Below are positions 10,501 through 21,356 of a DNA stretch of 64,000 nt, piece after piece (the stretch's first letter is position 1; the number at the start of each line of letters is the position of its first letter). Position numbers and translations under genes: made by a program. This DNA comes from Tausonia pullulans (Eukaryota; Basidiomycota; Tremellomycetes; Cystofilobasidiales; Mrakiaceae), in contig OX637627.1 of assembly GCA_951802195.1 (NCBI GenBank), positions 1,116,001-1,180,000 on the forward strand, given 5' to 3'. The notes under the pieces are model-generated. The model was given only the letters and a program-made list of their open reading frames with translations, ran no database searches and was not told the DNA's origin.

Positions 10501-13500
10501 GAGTCGAGGTCCGAAGCGGTTGAGAAGGAGGAAGGGCTGGGGAGAGCAAACTTGCCCGACTCGTATTTAGAGTCAATGAAGGCGTGAGAGCCATCGAACG
10601 GCACGGCCTCGAACCCGGGAGGGATAGAGCCGGACCCTCGTCGAGATCGGCTGCGACTCGGCCATCCGGCGGGGTCGATCGAGACGTCGACCATGCCCGG
10701 ACTCTCCGTCTCCTCCTCGATGCCACCAAAGGGCGAGAAGGGCGTCTTGGGTGTGCGATGGCTCCCGGGAGTCCGACCAGGGATGTTGTTTGCCCACGAC
10801 GCCGGTGAGCTTGACGGGTGATCGTGCGGTCCGCCTCCTGCTCCTGTTCCGCTGAAGGGTGAGAACCCGGCCGCCTGGGCCGAAGTGGGTTGACCAAAGG
10901 CGTCCATCTCGAACTGCGGGGAAGGTCCGAGCATGTTGACGTCCGTCGAGGGGATGGAGAAAGGGTCGGGTACCTGGCCGGAAGGGGTGACCTCTCCATG
11001 GGCCCCATTCGGAAAGGGTGACAGGCTGAACGAAGCAGGGTCCACAGGCGGCATTGAGAGGGCAAGCGGCTGAGCGTTGGGGTCCATAGCAAGGGCCGAC
11101 TCCTTGAGGAAGGCCGGCGTCGGAGCGTCAAAGAAGCTGAAGTCGTCTTCCCCGATGTCACCTGACCAGTTATCATCGTTGCCGAACGCGTTGGGCTTGC
11201 CGTTGGAGCCGCCACCGCCCCAGGACGTCCAGTCCATGGCGTCGAGGTGGTGGTCTCCAGGAGGGGAGCGGAGATGCTGGTTGGAGTTCGACGAGTGCTG
11301 GTTCTGAGGGAGTTGCAGACCCGTTGCGGACGAGGACGTCGGAGGAGAAGGCGAGCCGAAGAGATCCGAGCCCGTGGGGGAGGAAGGAGGATGAGGGTGC
11401 TGATGCGATCGAGGGATGGCCGAGAACGGGATGGGTTGAGGGACAGACGGCGAGAGGCCCTCGCCGAGCGCGGTTCGCCCGGCCGACTGATCTGGAAGCT
11501 CGAGTCTTCGTTTCTCTCGCTCCTTCTCCTCCTCGGCCCGCTCTTTCTCCCGCTCCCGCTCGCGGACGATAGCCTCTAGGTACGAGCCAGAGGCGGTCGC
11601 GATGCTGAGCGAACGATCGACAGGCTCGGAGGACCTGAGTGACGGCACACCACGCGAATACGTTGCTAACCGGGCCGAGGAGGAGGTGAGGCAGAGCCAA
11701 GAGGAGGAGAGAGAGGTGGATGCGAAGGAGGAGCTGGCGGCGGCGTCGGCGGCGGCGGCAGCGGTGGTGGTGGTGGATTCAAGGATCGATGTCCGCCCCT
11801 GAGGCGCCGAGGTCGAGAAGAGGTTGGGAGTCGGCAACCCGGCGGTGTATGAAGTCGCCTCCGTTGATCGGACCTTGGGGTCCGCGAGCACGAGGGCCGC
11901 AGGCCAGCAGACGGTGAGGCCACGCGAGTCGGACGACGACGTCGGAGCTTCCCGCGCCTTGCCCTTGAGGTCGGAGAGGGACGAGCCCGCCTCCCCGGGG
12001 AGCGGCACCCAGCAGACGACCCAGTTGCTCGACTCGCGGACCTCGGCATCCCAAGCGCGAGCGCCACGCCCGGCGAGACAGGCCCAGAAATCCGGCTCGG
12101 CCTGAACGCATCGGGCCTCCTCCGTCGACGCGCCGCGGAGCAGCAGGCCCTTGGCGCCGAGCGGGAGGATCGTGGCGGGCGTACCTGAAGATGGCAGGCT
12201 GGAGGCCGCCCGTGAGGCGAGAGCGACAAGTGGGACCCGGCGGGCTCGCGGAGTCATGAGGATGAGCGTTGGGAGAAGGGTAAGTGTGAAAGAGAGGTGG
12301 ATGGATGTGCTGCAGGTGGGGTCGAGATAGAGGACACAGTCATCGTCAGAGACGACAGGCAGAAAACGCCAGGACTACATGCAGATGGCCTAGTAGACAG
12401 GTACATCCGACCACGTACCTGGCAGAGTTCCCCCAGCCGCCGATCCACGCGAGGCTCTCCCCGTCCTTGGCGTTGGAAGGCCCAGGGAGCATGAGGCCCT
12501 CGCCCCACCGAACGGTGCCGTCGTCAGCGCGAGTCATGGCCTCGAGCAGTCGCTCCTTGACGGCGCGAAGAAACGTGGGCAGCGCCGGAACAAGATGCGG
12601 ATGCGGGCGGAGTGGGGACAGACCAGAGGCTGACGACGGTGACAAAGAGCCGGACGCCGAGCCAGGCGCAGGGTAGATGTCACTGGAGGAGAAGGAGCCG
12701 GAAGAAGATTCTGGGGAGAGGAGAGATGACGATCGCAACCGCTCAGCCGGGTCAGTCATTCCGTCAACCGACGAGCACGTTGCTTCGGTTTACACACCTT
12801 GAAGGCCTGGCCACGTGAAGACACGCAAAGCCTCGAGGAGCGGACCTTCCGGAAGGGCTCCGGCCGGGCCTGCCTGCCCAAGTGCGAAGAGCCAGATCTC
12901 GCCGGCGTCCTCGACAAGTCTCGAGGCGGCCGTCGAGCCGTCGAGCGAGGCCGGGCTGGGGTGGTGCAGCTGCTCCTGGGGCCGAGGGGTCTCCCCAGCA
13001 GCGGGCGCGGTCGGAGTGAGCGTCGGCGTGGTGATGCAGAGCAGGCTCGACGCGAGCAGCAGCGCGGAGGGCGTCGGCCCTGCTCCAGCTGCCGGCCCGC
13101 CCGCGCTGCGCGGGTGGTGCTCGTCGGCAGACGGCCAGCTGTCGACGATGGATCGCCTCGCCTGCTCGAGCAAGGGCGAGGGCCGAGGACCAGAGGCAGC
13201 AGTGGCTGCGGCTGCGGCTGACGCTGGAGGGGGCGGGGGAGGGAGGGAAGAAGGCAGCGTCGACGACCTGCTGCTCTCGGAAGCGCTCACGACCAGGAGG
13301 GGGTCGACCGCCGGCGTTGTCGTGCTCGTCGCCGCAGGGGCCACGCTCGCACTCGCGACGCCCTCCGTTGGCGGTCTGGGGGCGGGGCGAAACGACCGCC
13401 AGCGGACGACGCACGCCGGTGGGAGGGGGAACGTGGCATACTCGAGGAGGGAGTGGCCGCCCAGCCAGGACGGCTCCTCCGAGGCAGGAGCAGGAGGCGG

Positions 13501-13668
13501 CGGGGGATGCGGCGACGACGACGCGGTCGCTGCCGCCAGCGGCGGGAGAGCTGCTGGCGAGAGCGTTGTGGACGAGCCGACGGCGGACGAGGCGGCGGCG
13601 AGGGCGGTGCCGTTTGCGGCGGAGGAGGCTTGCTGCCTCGAGGAGGGCACGAGAGGCGGTTTGGACAT
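7585..13668 (-). CDS. MED13: Mediator complex subunit 13 (CDK8 kinase module)
   Basis: Largest subunit of the Mediator kinase module, nuclear; it links Cdk8/cyclin C/Med12 to core Mediator. Exon 1 (13668 to about 12799) encodes MSKPPLVPSS, an Ala/Pro/Ser-rich stretch, then LLEYATFPLPPACVVRWRSF and EIWLFALG of the Med13 N-terminal domain. A second exon (about 12759-12420) contains AWIGGWGNSARY. The central exon (about 12320-9650) is long and Ser/Pro-rich, with an EREREKERAEEEKERE charged run and NIPGRTPGSHRTPKTPFSPF; this is disordered linker. Downstream exons give SPVATRFWDKLSLGPVGGRK followed by DVLAFAVYES, the hallmark of the Med13 C-terminal MID/PIWI-like part. The end is LPLHLAAVETIREVVEVVAK then GGWGI. 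The protein is roughly 1,700 residues. Several small introns cluster in the 3' third. Boundaries there are approximate. Confidence 0.88.
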
Positions 13669-14337
13669 GGCCTTTAGATGCTGATGGACCGCGGCCGTTG
13701 CATCAGGCGGGCGGGCAGGGGAAGGTGGGGGTGAGTGGAGGACAGACAGGATGGGCTCCCCTCGGCTCGCGCGAGAGAGGAGAAGGGAGGCCAGCGTGTG
13801 GGGGGATCCTCGCTCGCCCGCTCAGCTCGCGCGCAGCAGTCGGCCTCCCAGAGAGCGGTCCCATCAGACCGCTCAGGCTTGGATGCTGCTTGTTCGTCCT
13901 GCACAGCATTCTCTGGTGCGTGATGGGCTCGTCCCACCTCCCCGCCTGCCAGCAGAGCCGACGAGCCGGCCAAGAGAGGATGGCCGGCTGGGCGGACCCC
14001 GTTGTGCCATCTCGCTTGAGATCGACGGTGCATAAAAGCCGGTCTGGCACACTCATCCCATATCCGCGACCAGGACGGACCAGGAGGACCCTCCTGGTGT
14101 GCCTCGGCCGCGCTCGGCTTCGCCTCTTGATAGAGATAACTCTCGTTCAACAGACCCCGCACGAACCTCTCGCCCGTGAGGGGCCCTCATCTCGAAGCTC
14201 GGGTTCCCCCGCCGACGCTCGCCTCGTCTCTTGTCGCTGCGCCTCTATCCCTCAGCCACTCGTCTTCTCTCCTCCCGTCCTTCCCCCGCTCTCCTGGACC
14301 TCACGACCCCCCCTCCTTCACTCGCTCTCCGACAGCT
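13669..14337. promoter_or_regulatory. divergent upstream region of MED13 and VPS24
   Basis: 669 bp between divergent starts. The VPS24 side is C/T-rich (about 14200-14340), typical of fungal 5' leaders. A long plus-strand open frame crosses the region but follows MED13 codon bias antisense and has no family signature. I see no RNA gene. Confidence 0.4.
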
Positions 14338-15488
14338 ATGTTAGCAGTGTCTTACGGCCTCGTCTGCATCTCGATCCGCCTGACTCTTCGGCCCCCGTCC
14401 CCTCCACCAGGCTCAAGTCGGCGCGCGACTTTATCTACGGCAAGCCGCCGGCCGAGCAGCTCCAGGAGTGGCAGCGCAAGGTCAAGCGCGAGCAACGGAC
14501 GCTCGATAAGGAGATCAGAGAGGTTCGTCCTCTAGGAAGGTCGTCGTGGTAGATGCGAGGCACCCTCGGCACGCGCTTCGATGCCTCCCCTGGTTCTGAT
14601 CGCCTCCCTCCTCGTCCTTCCTCGCCCGCATAGCTCGAGACGGCTCGTCAACGTGCCCGGAGCCAGCTGAAAGCTCTGGCGGCCAAGAACGATGTCAAGT
14701 CAGCTCGGATCCTCGCGAAAGAGGTCGTCCGGTCGAATAAGCAGGTCGACCGGCTCCACGTGAGCAAGGCGAGGCTTAGCAGCGTCGGCATGCAGCTCAC
14801 CCACCAGGCTGGTCAGTCCCAGTTTCGCAGGGGTGACCCGCAAGGAAGGAAGCGACGGCCTCCAGGCTTCTGAGAGACGCCAGAACTGACAGCCAGTTCC
14901 CCTCTCCAACCCAAAGCCATGCTTAAGGTGACGGGCTCGCTCCAAAAGTCGACCGAGATCATGAAACTGTCGAACCAACTCATCAAGCTGCCGGAGCTCA
15001 GCGCGGCCATGCGCCAGATGTCGATGGAGATGACAAAGGCGAGTCGACTCGTTGTGATGTCGTGTCGTCGTCCCCTTGCAATGACGCGTGCTCGCGCCGC
15101 CCATACGCTCTTCGCCGACTCAATTGCTGACTTGCCTCGCCCTCTCGCTCTTTCTCTCGCATTGTCGCTACAGGCGGGCATCATGGAGGAGATGATGGAC
15201 GAGACGCTCGATGGCCTCGACGAGGATCAGGACGAGCTCGAGGATGAGGCCGACGCCGAGGTCGACAAGGTCCTCTACGACCTCACGGATGGCAAGCTCG
15301 GTGTCCTCGGAGCGACCAAGGGCGCGCCTTTGACGGTACGTTTGGCCTCTCCATCCCTTGCTGCTGTCGTAATACAATTGGATGACGTGCTGGCGTATTT
15401 ACAGGCCACCCCTGCGGAGGAAGAGGAGGACGACGAAGCCGAGACGGTCCGGATGCAGAAGCAACTGCAGGATCTCCTGAGCAGCTGA
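14338..15488 (+). CDS. VPS24: ESCRT-III subunit Vps24/CHMP3
   Basis: Core ESCRT-III protein that caps Snf7 filaments on endosomes and helps sort cargo into multivesicular bodies. The first exon is 11 nt (14338-14348). Joining it to 14411 gives MLAVLKSARDFIYGKPP then AEQLQEWQRKVKREQRTLDK, the expected N-terminal amphipathic start and basic helix. Later exons give ILAKEVVRSNKQVDRL, VTGSLQKSTEIMKLSNQLIK, EMTKAGIMEEMMDETLD, an acidic EDEADAEVDKVLYDLTDGKL segment, and the C-terminal MIM-like end MQKQLQDLLSS. Length is about 215 residues, normal for the family. The intron at 15039-15173 appears to use a GC donor. Splicing there restores the conserved KAGIMEEM motif exactly. Confidence 0.93.
15039..15173 (+). 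other. probable GC-AG intron in VPS24
   Basis: The conserved frame reads EMTK up to AAG at 15038, then gcgagt. It resumes at 15174 with GCGGGCATCATG (AGIM) after ctacag. A GC donor with the consensus AAG|GCGAGT keeps the CHMP3 motif intact. GT donors nearby would either shift the frame or insert ASRL into the motif. A CTGAC branch-like site lies at about 15127. Confidence 0.65.
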
Positions 15489-16000
15489 AGTGCTCGCGTC
15501 ATCTTTCTCACACGATTTTATCCCTTCCCAAGATGACTCTGGGGATCTAAATATGTATACGTAGGCAGGAGTCGCTGTACAGATGCACATACTGCTCTGC
15601 GCGGTCGTCCTCTGCCGTTTCGTCACCCACCCACCTGTACTCGCTTGGCGTATCTCATCGCTGTTACCTTCCCACTTTCCTGCCTACATGTTTCCTAGTG
15701 TGGGCATTTTTAAATGTCCCTTCTCTGTTTCCTCATCCAGCAGCAGTACATCATACGTCAACGTCCAGCCCATCTATCACTGCCATTCGGCTGCACTGCA
15801 AAGCCGAACCATCGTCCTTGCCTGCTCCGGCCTGGAAAGCAGAAGAGCTGTGTCCGCGGCACATCACCACATGGGGCGGCGGAAAGTGCGGAGCCGAAGG
15901 CGCGGCAAGGCAGCGAGGAAAGGAGACAGGTCAAGTTGATCGACCCATCCCCATCCTCCACTCCGACGACCACGCTCCGTCTTCCATCCATCCACTCGTC
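15489..16000. other. intergenic region, VPS24 3' UTR and annexin promoter
   Basis: 512 bp between tandem plus-strand genes. Apart from a C/T-rich and CA-rich stretch just before the annexin start, nothing specific is seen; an open frame over it has no recognisable family. Confidence 0.4.
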
Positions 16001-17949
16001 ATGTCCTGGAACCAACCTCAGTATCCCCCCTATCAGGGTGCTCCCCCGTCGCCTTACCCTTCCCAGCCGGCGTACGGCCAGCCGTCATACGGTATGTATC
16101 GCCCGAGCCTTCCTCCCTGGCTCTCACAGCTCTCGGCCGTTCGCTCGAGGACGGGCTCCTGAGACACACATCAACCTTGCCACCCGCAGAGAGCCCCATG
16201 ATGACCTCGCTCCTCCCCTCTCTCTTCCTCTTCTGCCTCCTCCTCTTCCTTCTTTCCAGGCCAGCCTGCGTCGTACGGCCAGCAGGCCCCGCCTCCCGTG
16301 CCCTCGTATGGTTCGCACCCGTCGTATCAGCAGCCGTCGTCCTTCCAATCTCCTCCTCCTCAGCACAGCGCCTATCAGGCGCCTCCCCCTCAGCCATACG
16401 GTGCTCCCGGGTCGCCCTACAACTCCTACCCTCCTCCGGCCCACGCCCCGCCTCCGCCGCCGATGAACAGCTACCCGATTGCCGGGCATGCTGCCCCCGC
16501 ATTCGGCGCCAGCCATCAGCAGCAGCCGTCGTACTCCAACGGGTACGGTGGCGGCATCGCCGTCGCGCCTCAGCAGATGTGGTACCTCGGCACCGAGGTC
16601 TCGCCCATCGAGGGCATGAGCATGTGTGTATCCATCTCGTTTCGTACCGCGTAGCGTGCTGACAGTCGTTCTGACTTCTGGACCAAAGGGGCATGCCCCT
16701 TTCTGCACCCCAGAACTACAACGCCGGCTTTGATTCGGACAGACTGCGAAAGGCGATGAAAGGATTTGGCACGGACGAGAAAGCTCTCATCGCCGTCCTC
16801 ACGCCATTGACGGCGGTCCAGATGAATGCCGTCTCCCGGCAGTTCCAGGCGATGACGGGCAAGTCGCTCGTCAAGGAGATTGAGTCCGAGACCAGGGGCT
16901 GGTTCGAGAACGCTCTCCGTGGACTCGTTATGGGTCCCCTCGCTTGGGATGCTTGGCTCGTTCATCGTGCTTGCTCGGGCATTGGTGTGAGTAGGTCTGG
17001 CTAATCCAGGGGTCGTGGCGGTGAGGGTCCGCGATGTGCGCTGACGCTTCCCTCGTTGACTCTTCTCTGTCGCTCCCACAGACCCACGAAGAGTGAGTTC
17101 CACCTCTCTCACTTTCATCCCTGGGCGGGGACTGACTCTCTTCGATCCCACTCGTCAGCCTCCTGAATGAGCTCCTCATCGGCCGATCCAATGCCGACAT
17201 TCACCTCCTCAAGGCCGCCTACCGCGCCATGTACAACCGAGACCTCGTCAGTGTCGTTGAGGGCGATCTCTCGATGAAGACGAAGCGGGCGTTCACGATG
17301 GCTCTCGTGGTGAGTCGACGGCTCGGTGGCCCAGTGGCGTAGGATGTGTGCGCTGAGACGAGACTCCTCCTTCTTGCGTCCTAGGGAAACCGCGATGAGT
17401 CTACCTTCGTCAACCATCAGGCAGTGTCGGCCGACGTCGAGTCGCTGTACCGAGCAGGAGCCGGTAAGATCGGTACCGACGAGGTTCGTCTCTCCTTCTT
17501 CGCCTGCGCTTGATCAGCCACTCACCCACGCTCTTTTTTTTTTTTCCGCAAAGATCGCCGTCTGCGGCATCCTCCTCAACCGATCCAACGCACACCTCGC
17601 CGCCCTCGCCCAAGCCTACCCCCAACGACACCGGCATTCACTCTCCCAGATGATCCACGGCGAGTTCTCCGGACACATGCGCGATGCCCTCCTCCACATC
17701 GTCCGGTTTGCCGAGTCCGATGGTTTGGGCGTCCAGCGGGACGCGGAGAAGCTCGAGGAGGCGATGGCTGGGCTCGGGACGAAGGACGAAAGGCTCATTT
17801 GGAGGGTCATCCGGGCCCACTGGGAGAGGCCGAGGTGGGAGGCCGTCAAAGCCGCGTATCAGAGGACGTACGGCAAGCCGCTGAATGCTAGGATCAGAGG
17901 GGAGACGAGCGGAGACTATGGCAGGCTGCTGTCGGCGCTCACGCAGTAG
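16001..17949 (+). CDS. annexin with Pro/Tyr/Gln-rich N-terminal tail
   Basis: Calcium-dependent phospholipid-binding protein with a core of four annexin repeats. Exons 1-2 (16001-about 16092 and 16261-16622) encode a tail of roughly 150 residues, starting MSWNQPQYPPYQG and containing PSYG, YQQPSS and PPPQ repeats. The core begins with NYNAGFDSDRLRKAMKGFGT. Repeat 1 has GFGTDEKALI, the canonical type II calcium site G-x-GTDE. Later segments include LLNELLIGRSNADIHLLKAA and KIGTDEIAVCGILLNRS. Repeat 4 reads GLGTKDERLIWRVI and ends DYGRLLSALTQ. About seven introns. Fungal annexins often carry such tails; membrane trafficking or septum roles are family knowledge and not visible here. It is convergent with RPL18. 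Confidence 0.94.
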
Positions 17950-18571
17950 TCTGGTCTCATCGTTATCCTTCTTTTTATTTTTTATTTTTTTACTTTTGGT
18001 GGGCTGCCTTGTATGGATGTCAGCCTTTGACGACTGGCTTGTACGGCGAGAGAGCGGAGAAGCGAGGTCAAGTTGAGGAACACCCACAGCTAGCTAGGCA
18101 GGCGGGCGCATTCCGATCCGTCCGTCTCACGGAGCGCTCGCTGACCTAGCTCAAGCAGCTCGCTAGCTGAGCCAGCTGCAAGGCGAAGGGGACAGACAAG
18201 TTGGTCCGGTCCGAGAGGGCAAAGCCTTCCTTACCACGCTACCGAGCGACCAGGCCTACTTCAATCGGCCAGACGTCAAGACCGCTGATTGGGCGGTCTG
18301 GGCTGACGGGATGCAAGCAGGCAGGCTAATCCACCCTCACTTTGTGCAGAACGAGACATTGCACAGTTTGCCTCTTTTCATTTCACGGGCTAAGCGGGGA
18401 GGAAGGGTCGGGAAAGGCAAGCATATATCGCTCGCCTCCACCCATTTTGCGACCTTTTTTTTGCCGACTCCTCCAGAGAAAGAGAAAGACAGAGGGGGGA
18501 GGAACAGGAAGGAGGGATGTGTCGGGAACGTCTCCGGAAGGCATAGACATCTCTGAGGAAATGGACGACGT
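17950..18571. other. intergenic region between annexin and RPL18 (convergent)
   Basis: 622 bp containing two 3' UTRs. It has a T-rich tract just after the annexin stop (17970-18000) and imperfect repeats of the word GCTAGC (about 18090-18170). The repeats could form small hairpins, but I cannot assign a terminator or an RNA. Confidence 0.4.
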
Positions 18572-20221
18572 CTAGACCTTGAAACCCCTCGAGGCACGGC
18601 GACCACGAGCCTTCCTGTGAAGCGCAACAAGGGCGAAAGGCGAGGTCAGCGATCCCGCATCTCGTAGACCCCCGAGAATGAGAGACTCCAAGTACGCACT
18701 CGAACTTGCGGCCCTTGGAAATGACGTGAGGGGCCTTGTTCTTGTGAGGACCCATGCCGAAGTGGCGGTAGGCCTCGCGAGCAGTGCGCTTGCCGCGGAC
18801 AAGGATGGTGTTGGATCCCTTGGGCGAGCGGAGGGCAAGCTGGTCAAGGGTGAGGGCTGGGAGAAAGGAAGAGTAAATGTCAGTCTCTGAGGGTTCTTAT
18901 AACTGGCAATGATCGCTGCTGCTGCTGGCTGTCGCTGGACTTCAACTCCTTCCCTCCCTCCACCCTGGCCAAATCTCCTCGCCGCCCAAGACAACATAGA
19001 CTCCTTCCCTCTTTTCCAACAACAGCGACATCCAACGAGAACCCTCGAAAGAAGAATGATAAACACTTACCCTCTCCACCGGCAGCGACGATGCGCTCAC
19101 GGGCCGAGCGGGTGAAGCGGAGGGCAGCAACGGTGAGCTTGGGGACGGTGAGGAACCGCTCGTCGTCGGTGACGGTGCCGACAAGGACGATGGTCTTGCT
19201 TCCGTCCTTGTTGGCGTTGTGGGTGTGCTTCACAATGCGGGAGATGGAAAGGGGAGGACGGTTCGTCTTCGACTGAAACAGGCGCTTCAGGACGACCTTG
19301 TTGAACTTCGAGTCCGTGCGGCGGGCAAGGAAGCGGTAGAGCTGGTGAAGTTGAACATTCGTCAAGGCGTCGAGTGGGAGAGTGATAAAGAATGTGGCGA
19401 AGGCGAGGGCGAAGGTGAAAGAGTGCGAGGAAGGTGACAAGACGAGCCGTAGAAAAAAGGTGGGAGGGCGAGAAGTCGAGGCGAGTCGAGGCACGCGAGG
19501 CGAGCGGCGGCGGGTTTTGGGGGCGCGCGTGCAGAAGCGACCGAAGGATGGATGAACGGCCGAATCGAGCACGAGGAGGTTGACAGGCAGGAGGGAAGTA
19601 GGACAGGCGAGAAAGGAAGCAAAAAGGACGTAGACGATGAGTTTGGGTCAGCGCTTCGTTCTGGCTTCCTCTACAGTGCCTCTCGTACGCCTCGTTTCCC
19701 GCCTTCACCAACACCTTTCCTACACCCATGAGTCGAAATAGTACACACCTTAACAAGGAGGAGGAGGTACGGGTCCTGAGAAACAGGAGCGTCACGGTTT
19801 CCCTTCCTGACGTGCTTGTGGGCGCTGTGATACGAAGAGGAAAGAGAAAGGTGCATATACTGTCAGCCTAGCTGCAAGCTAGGGAGCGGTCAGGGCAACC
19901 ACAGAACGCTTCCACTCACATATCGATTCCCTGTTGAGATGCAGCATCAAGCGAGAAACGGACCAGAGAGGCGGGAGGGCAGGCAGAAGAGCAGAAATGG
20001 GGGAAGAAGAAGAGAAGAGGCAGAGGTTGGTGAGCGACCCAATTCCTCCTCCGCGCGCTGCAGCCTGCCGTCCTCGCTTTCCCCCGCCGACGAACGACCG
20101 ACCCGCTCTGTCTCCTGGCTCATCACGAGCGAGAACAAGAGATGCAAGCGGACGCAGGTCGAGAATCGTCGACGCCGACGGGCTGGCGAGGAGGAGGCCA
20201 CCAAAGGATGGAACGCACCAT
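18572..20221 (-). CDS. RPL18: 60S ribosomal protein L18 (eL18)
   Basis: Cytosolic large-subunit ribosomal protein. Six coding exons: 20221-20219 (just ATG), 19930-19920, 19824-19749, 19341-19071, 18856-18700 and 18614-18572. They splice to a 186-residue protein, the normal length for eL18. It opens [20 protein letters not shown] and continues [40 protein letters not shown] and [20 protein letters not shown] follow, and it ends [17 protein letters not shown]. The ATG is followed at once by GTGCGT and a 288-nt intron ending ctcaacag. This is the only arrangement that yields the conserved MGID start. Introns 1 and 3 are long for this window (288 and about 407 nt), a common trait of fungal ribosomal protein genes. 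Confidence 0.96.
19931..20218 (-). other. intron directly after the RPL18 start codon
   Basis: The donor GTGCGT follows the ATG without any intervening coding base; the acceptor is ctcaacag before GGAATCGATAT. The next exon is only 11 nt. First introns of ribosomal protein genes often carry transcription-enhancing elements; none is identified here. Confidence 0.85.
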
Positions 20222-20631
20222 CTTGAAGTGCCGGCGGTCGTGGAGAAGAGGGCAAACGGGCGGCGCTCGACTCGAAAGGCCCTCCCCTCCTCGGGCGAGG
20301 GCAAGTTTCTCTCCTCAGACGGGGAGCGCGCGCAGGCGGTTTACACACGGACCTTCCGGGCGACCGGCCACCCTCACCCTCCCCTGCTCTCCTTTGCTCC
20401 TCACATCATCGGTCGGCGGGCTGCTGTCCCTGCTCTCTGCATGGCATGAGGGTTCTGTGTCTCTATACTTCAGCTGCATATCCCATCTATCGCGTTAAGC
20501 TGCGCGCGCGTTTCTGATAAGGTGCATCGCTGTCTCGATTCGGTCTGCCGCCGCAGTGAGCCACAAAGCGAAACGGACATCCGCGCACCGGGCAAGGCTG
20601 AAGGTGGGATAGTACTGGAATCGACAGGTCG
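20222..20631. promoter_or_regulatory. RPL18 upstream region and flank of gene remnant
   Basis: About 410 bp with no supported gene. It should contain the RPL18 promoter. It has C/T-rich stretches on the plus strand at 20370-20400 but no recognised ribosomal-protein promoter motif. Confidence 0.35.
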
Positions 20632-21252
20632 TTTAAATCATTTGGTAATGGTCTTCCAAGACCCAAGGAAGTAACGTAGCCTCGAATTGTACCAAAGCAC
20701 AAATCAGCTTCCTCCTTGCGGCAAACTCTCCATCAGTCTTGGCGAAAATGAACGATGGGCAAACCGTCAGCGTCAGAAGAGGACCACAATCACCATTGGC
20801 AAGCGACATTAGGGAAATGGGCAACGGCATGATCCTGTTCCAGGCCTGGTCTTATTGAGACTGGAATCGACTCATCGAATCGCCGAGTCTCAACATGACT
20901 CTGGACTCCGAAGTCTAGGACATCCACATCGCCTGGAACTCCGACCCATTGACATCTCGAGATCTTGAGACTTCTGCCCATCATCCTCTCGAGCAAGGAA
21001 GCCTACATATCAGGGTCAGATTTGGCTTCGCTGAATACCCCTAATGTCGTGAGCCACCGAGTGATCGTTAATTGTCGTTGTACTCACCGATATCAAGATA
21101 GTACAGGGCGAGAGTCCGAGCGCCCGAAATCCTGAGAATTTCTGTTCATCAGAGTACCAGGGAAAGCCACATTCCCAAACTCCCTCGGGGAGAAACTTCT
21201 CTGCATCCCTGATCACACGAAAGCCTGGCTCGTTGGTTGCTGCGCAACGCAA
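20632..21252 (-). pseudogene. degenerate remnant of an unrecognised conserved protein gene
   Basis: Two exons read well on the minus strand. The first ends WYSDEQKFSGFRALGLSPCT then ILIS at a gtgagt donor. After an intron with a tctgac branch site and a tgtag acceptor, the second reads ASLLERMMGRSLKISRCQWV and DVDVLDFGVQSHVETRRFDE up to SIRPGLEQ (about 20845). From there the protein-like signal continues in a different frame, MPLPISLMSLANGDCGPLLT and FIFAKTDGEFAARRKLICAL, to a stop at about 20632. No intron of workable length explains the change, so a frameshift is likely. No ATG begins the upstream exon (it opens with a GTG/GCG region next to the TRA2-like promoter), which suggests 5' truncation. 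I do not recognise the family. An assembly error or an unusual intron is the alternative. Confidence 0.5.
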
Positions 21253-21356
21253 TCACTCCCCGGCCCGCCCCCTCGTCTCTTTCCCCGCGACAGTGTGCTC
21301 TTCTCGCTGCCCCCTCGTCGCGCGTCTTCTTCGCTCAACCACCACTCTGCTCTACC

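Noticed and set aside
12815-13684. 289-codon open frame rich in Gly/Ala/Arg antisense to MED13 exon 1
   Set aside because: It is antisense to an Ala/Ser/Pro-rich exon; low-complexity complement with no domain.
13317-14552. 411-codon plus-strand open frame crossing MED13 exon 1 antisense and VPS24 exon 2
   Set aside because: The left part mirrors MED13 coding in the opposite strand and the right part is VPS24 exon 2. No single protein family fits, and the frame arises from GC-rich codon bias.
15714-16466. 250-codon frame overlapping the annexin N-terminal exons
   Set aside because: Ser/Arg/Pro-rich frame out of phase with the annexin tail. The annexin frame continues into the repeats and explains the region.
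18614-20221. Intronic snoRNA in RPL18
   Set aside because: Scanned the introns for paired C (RTGATGA) and D (CTGA) boxes on the transcribed strand; no convincing pair was seen.
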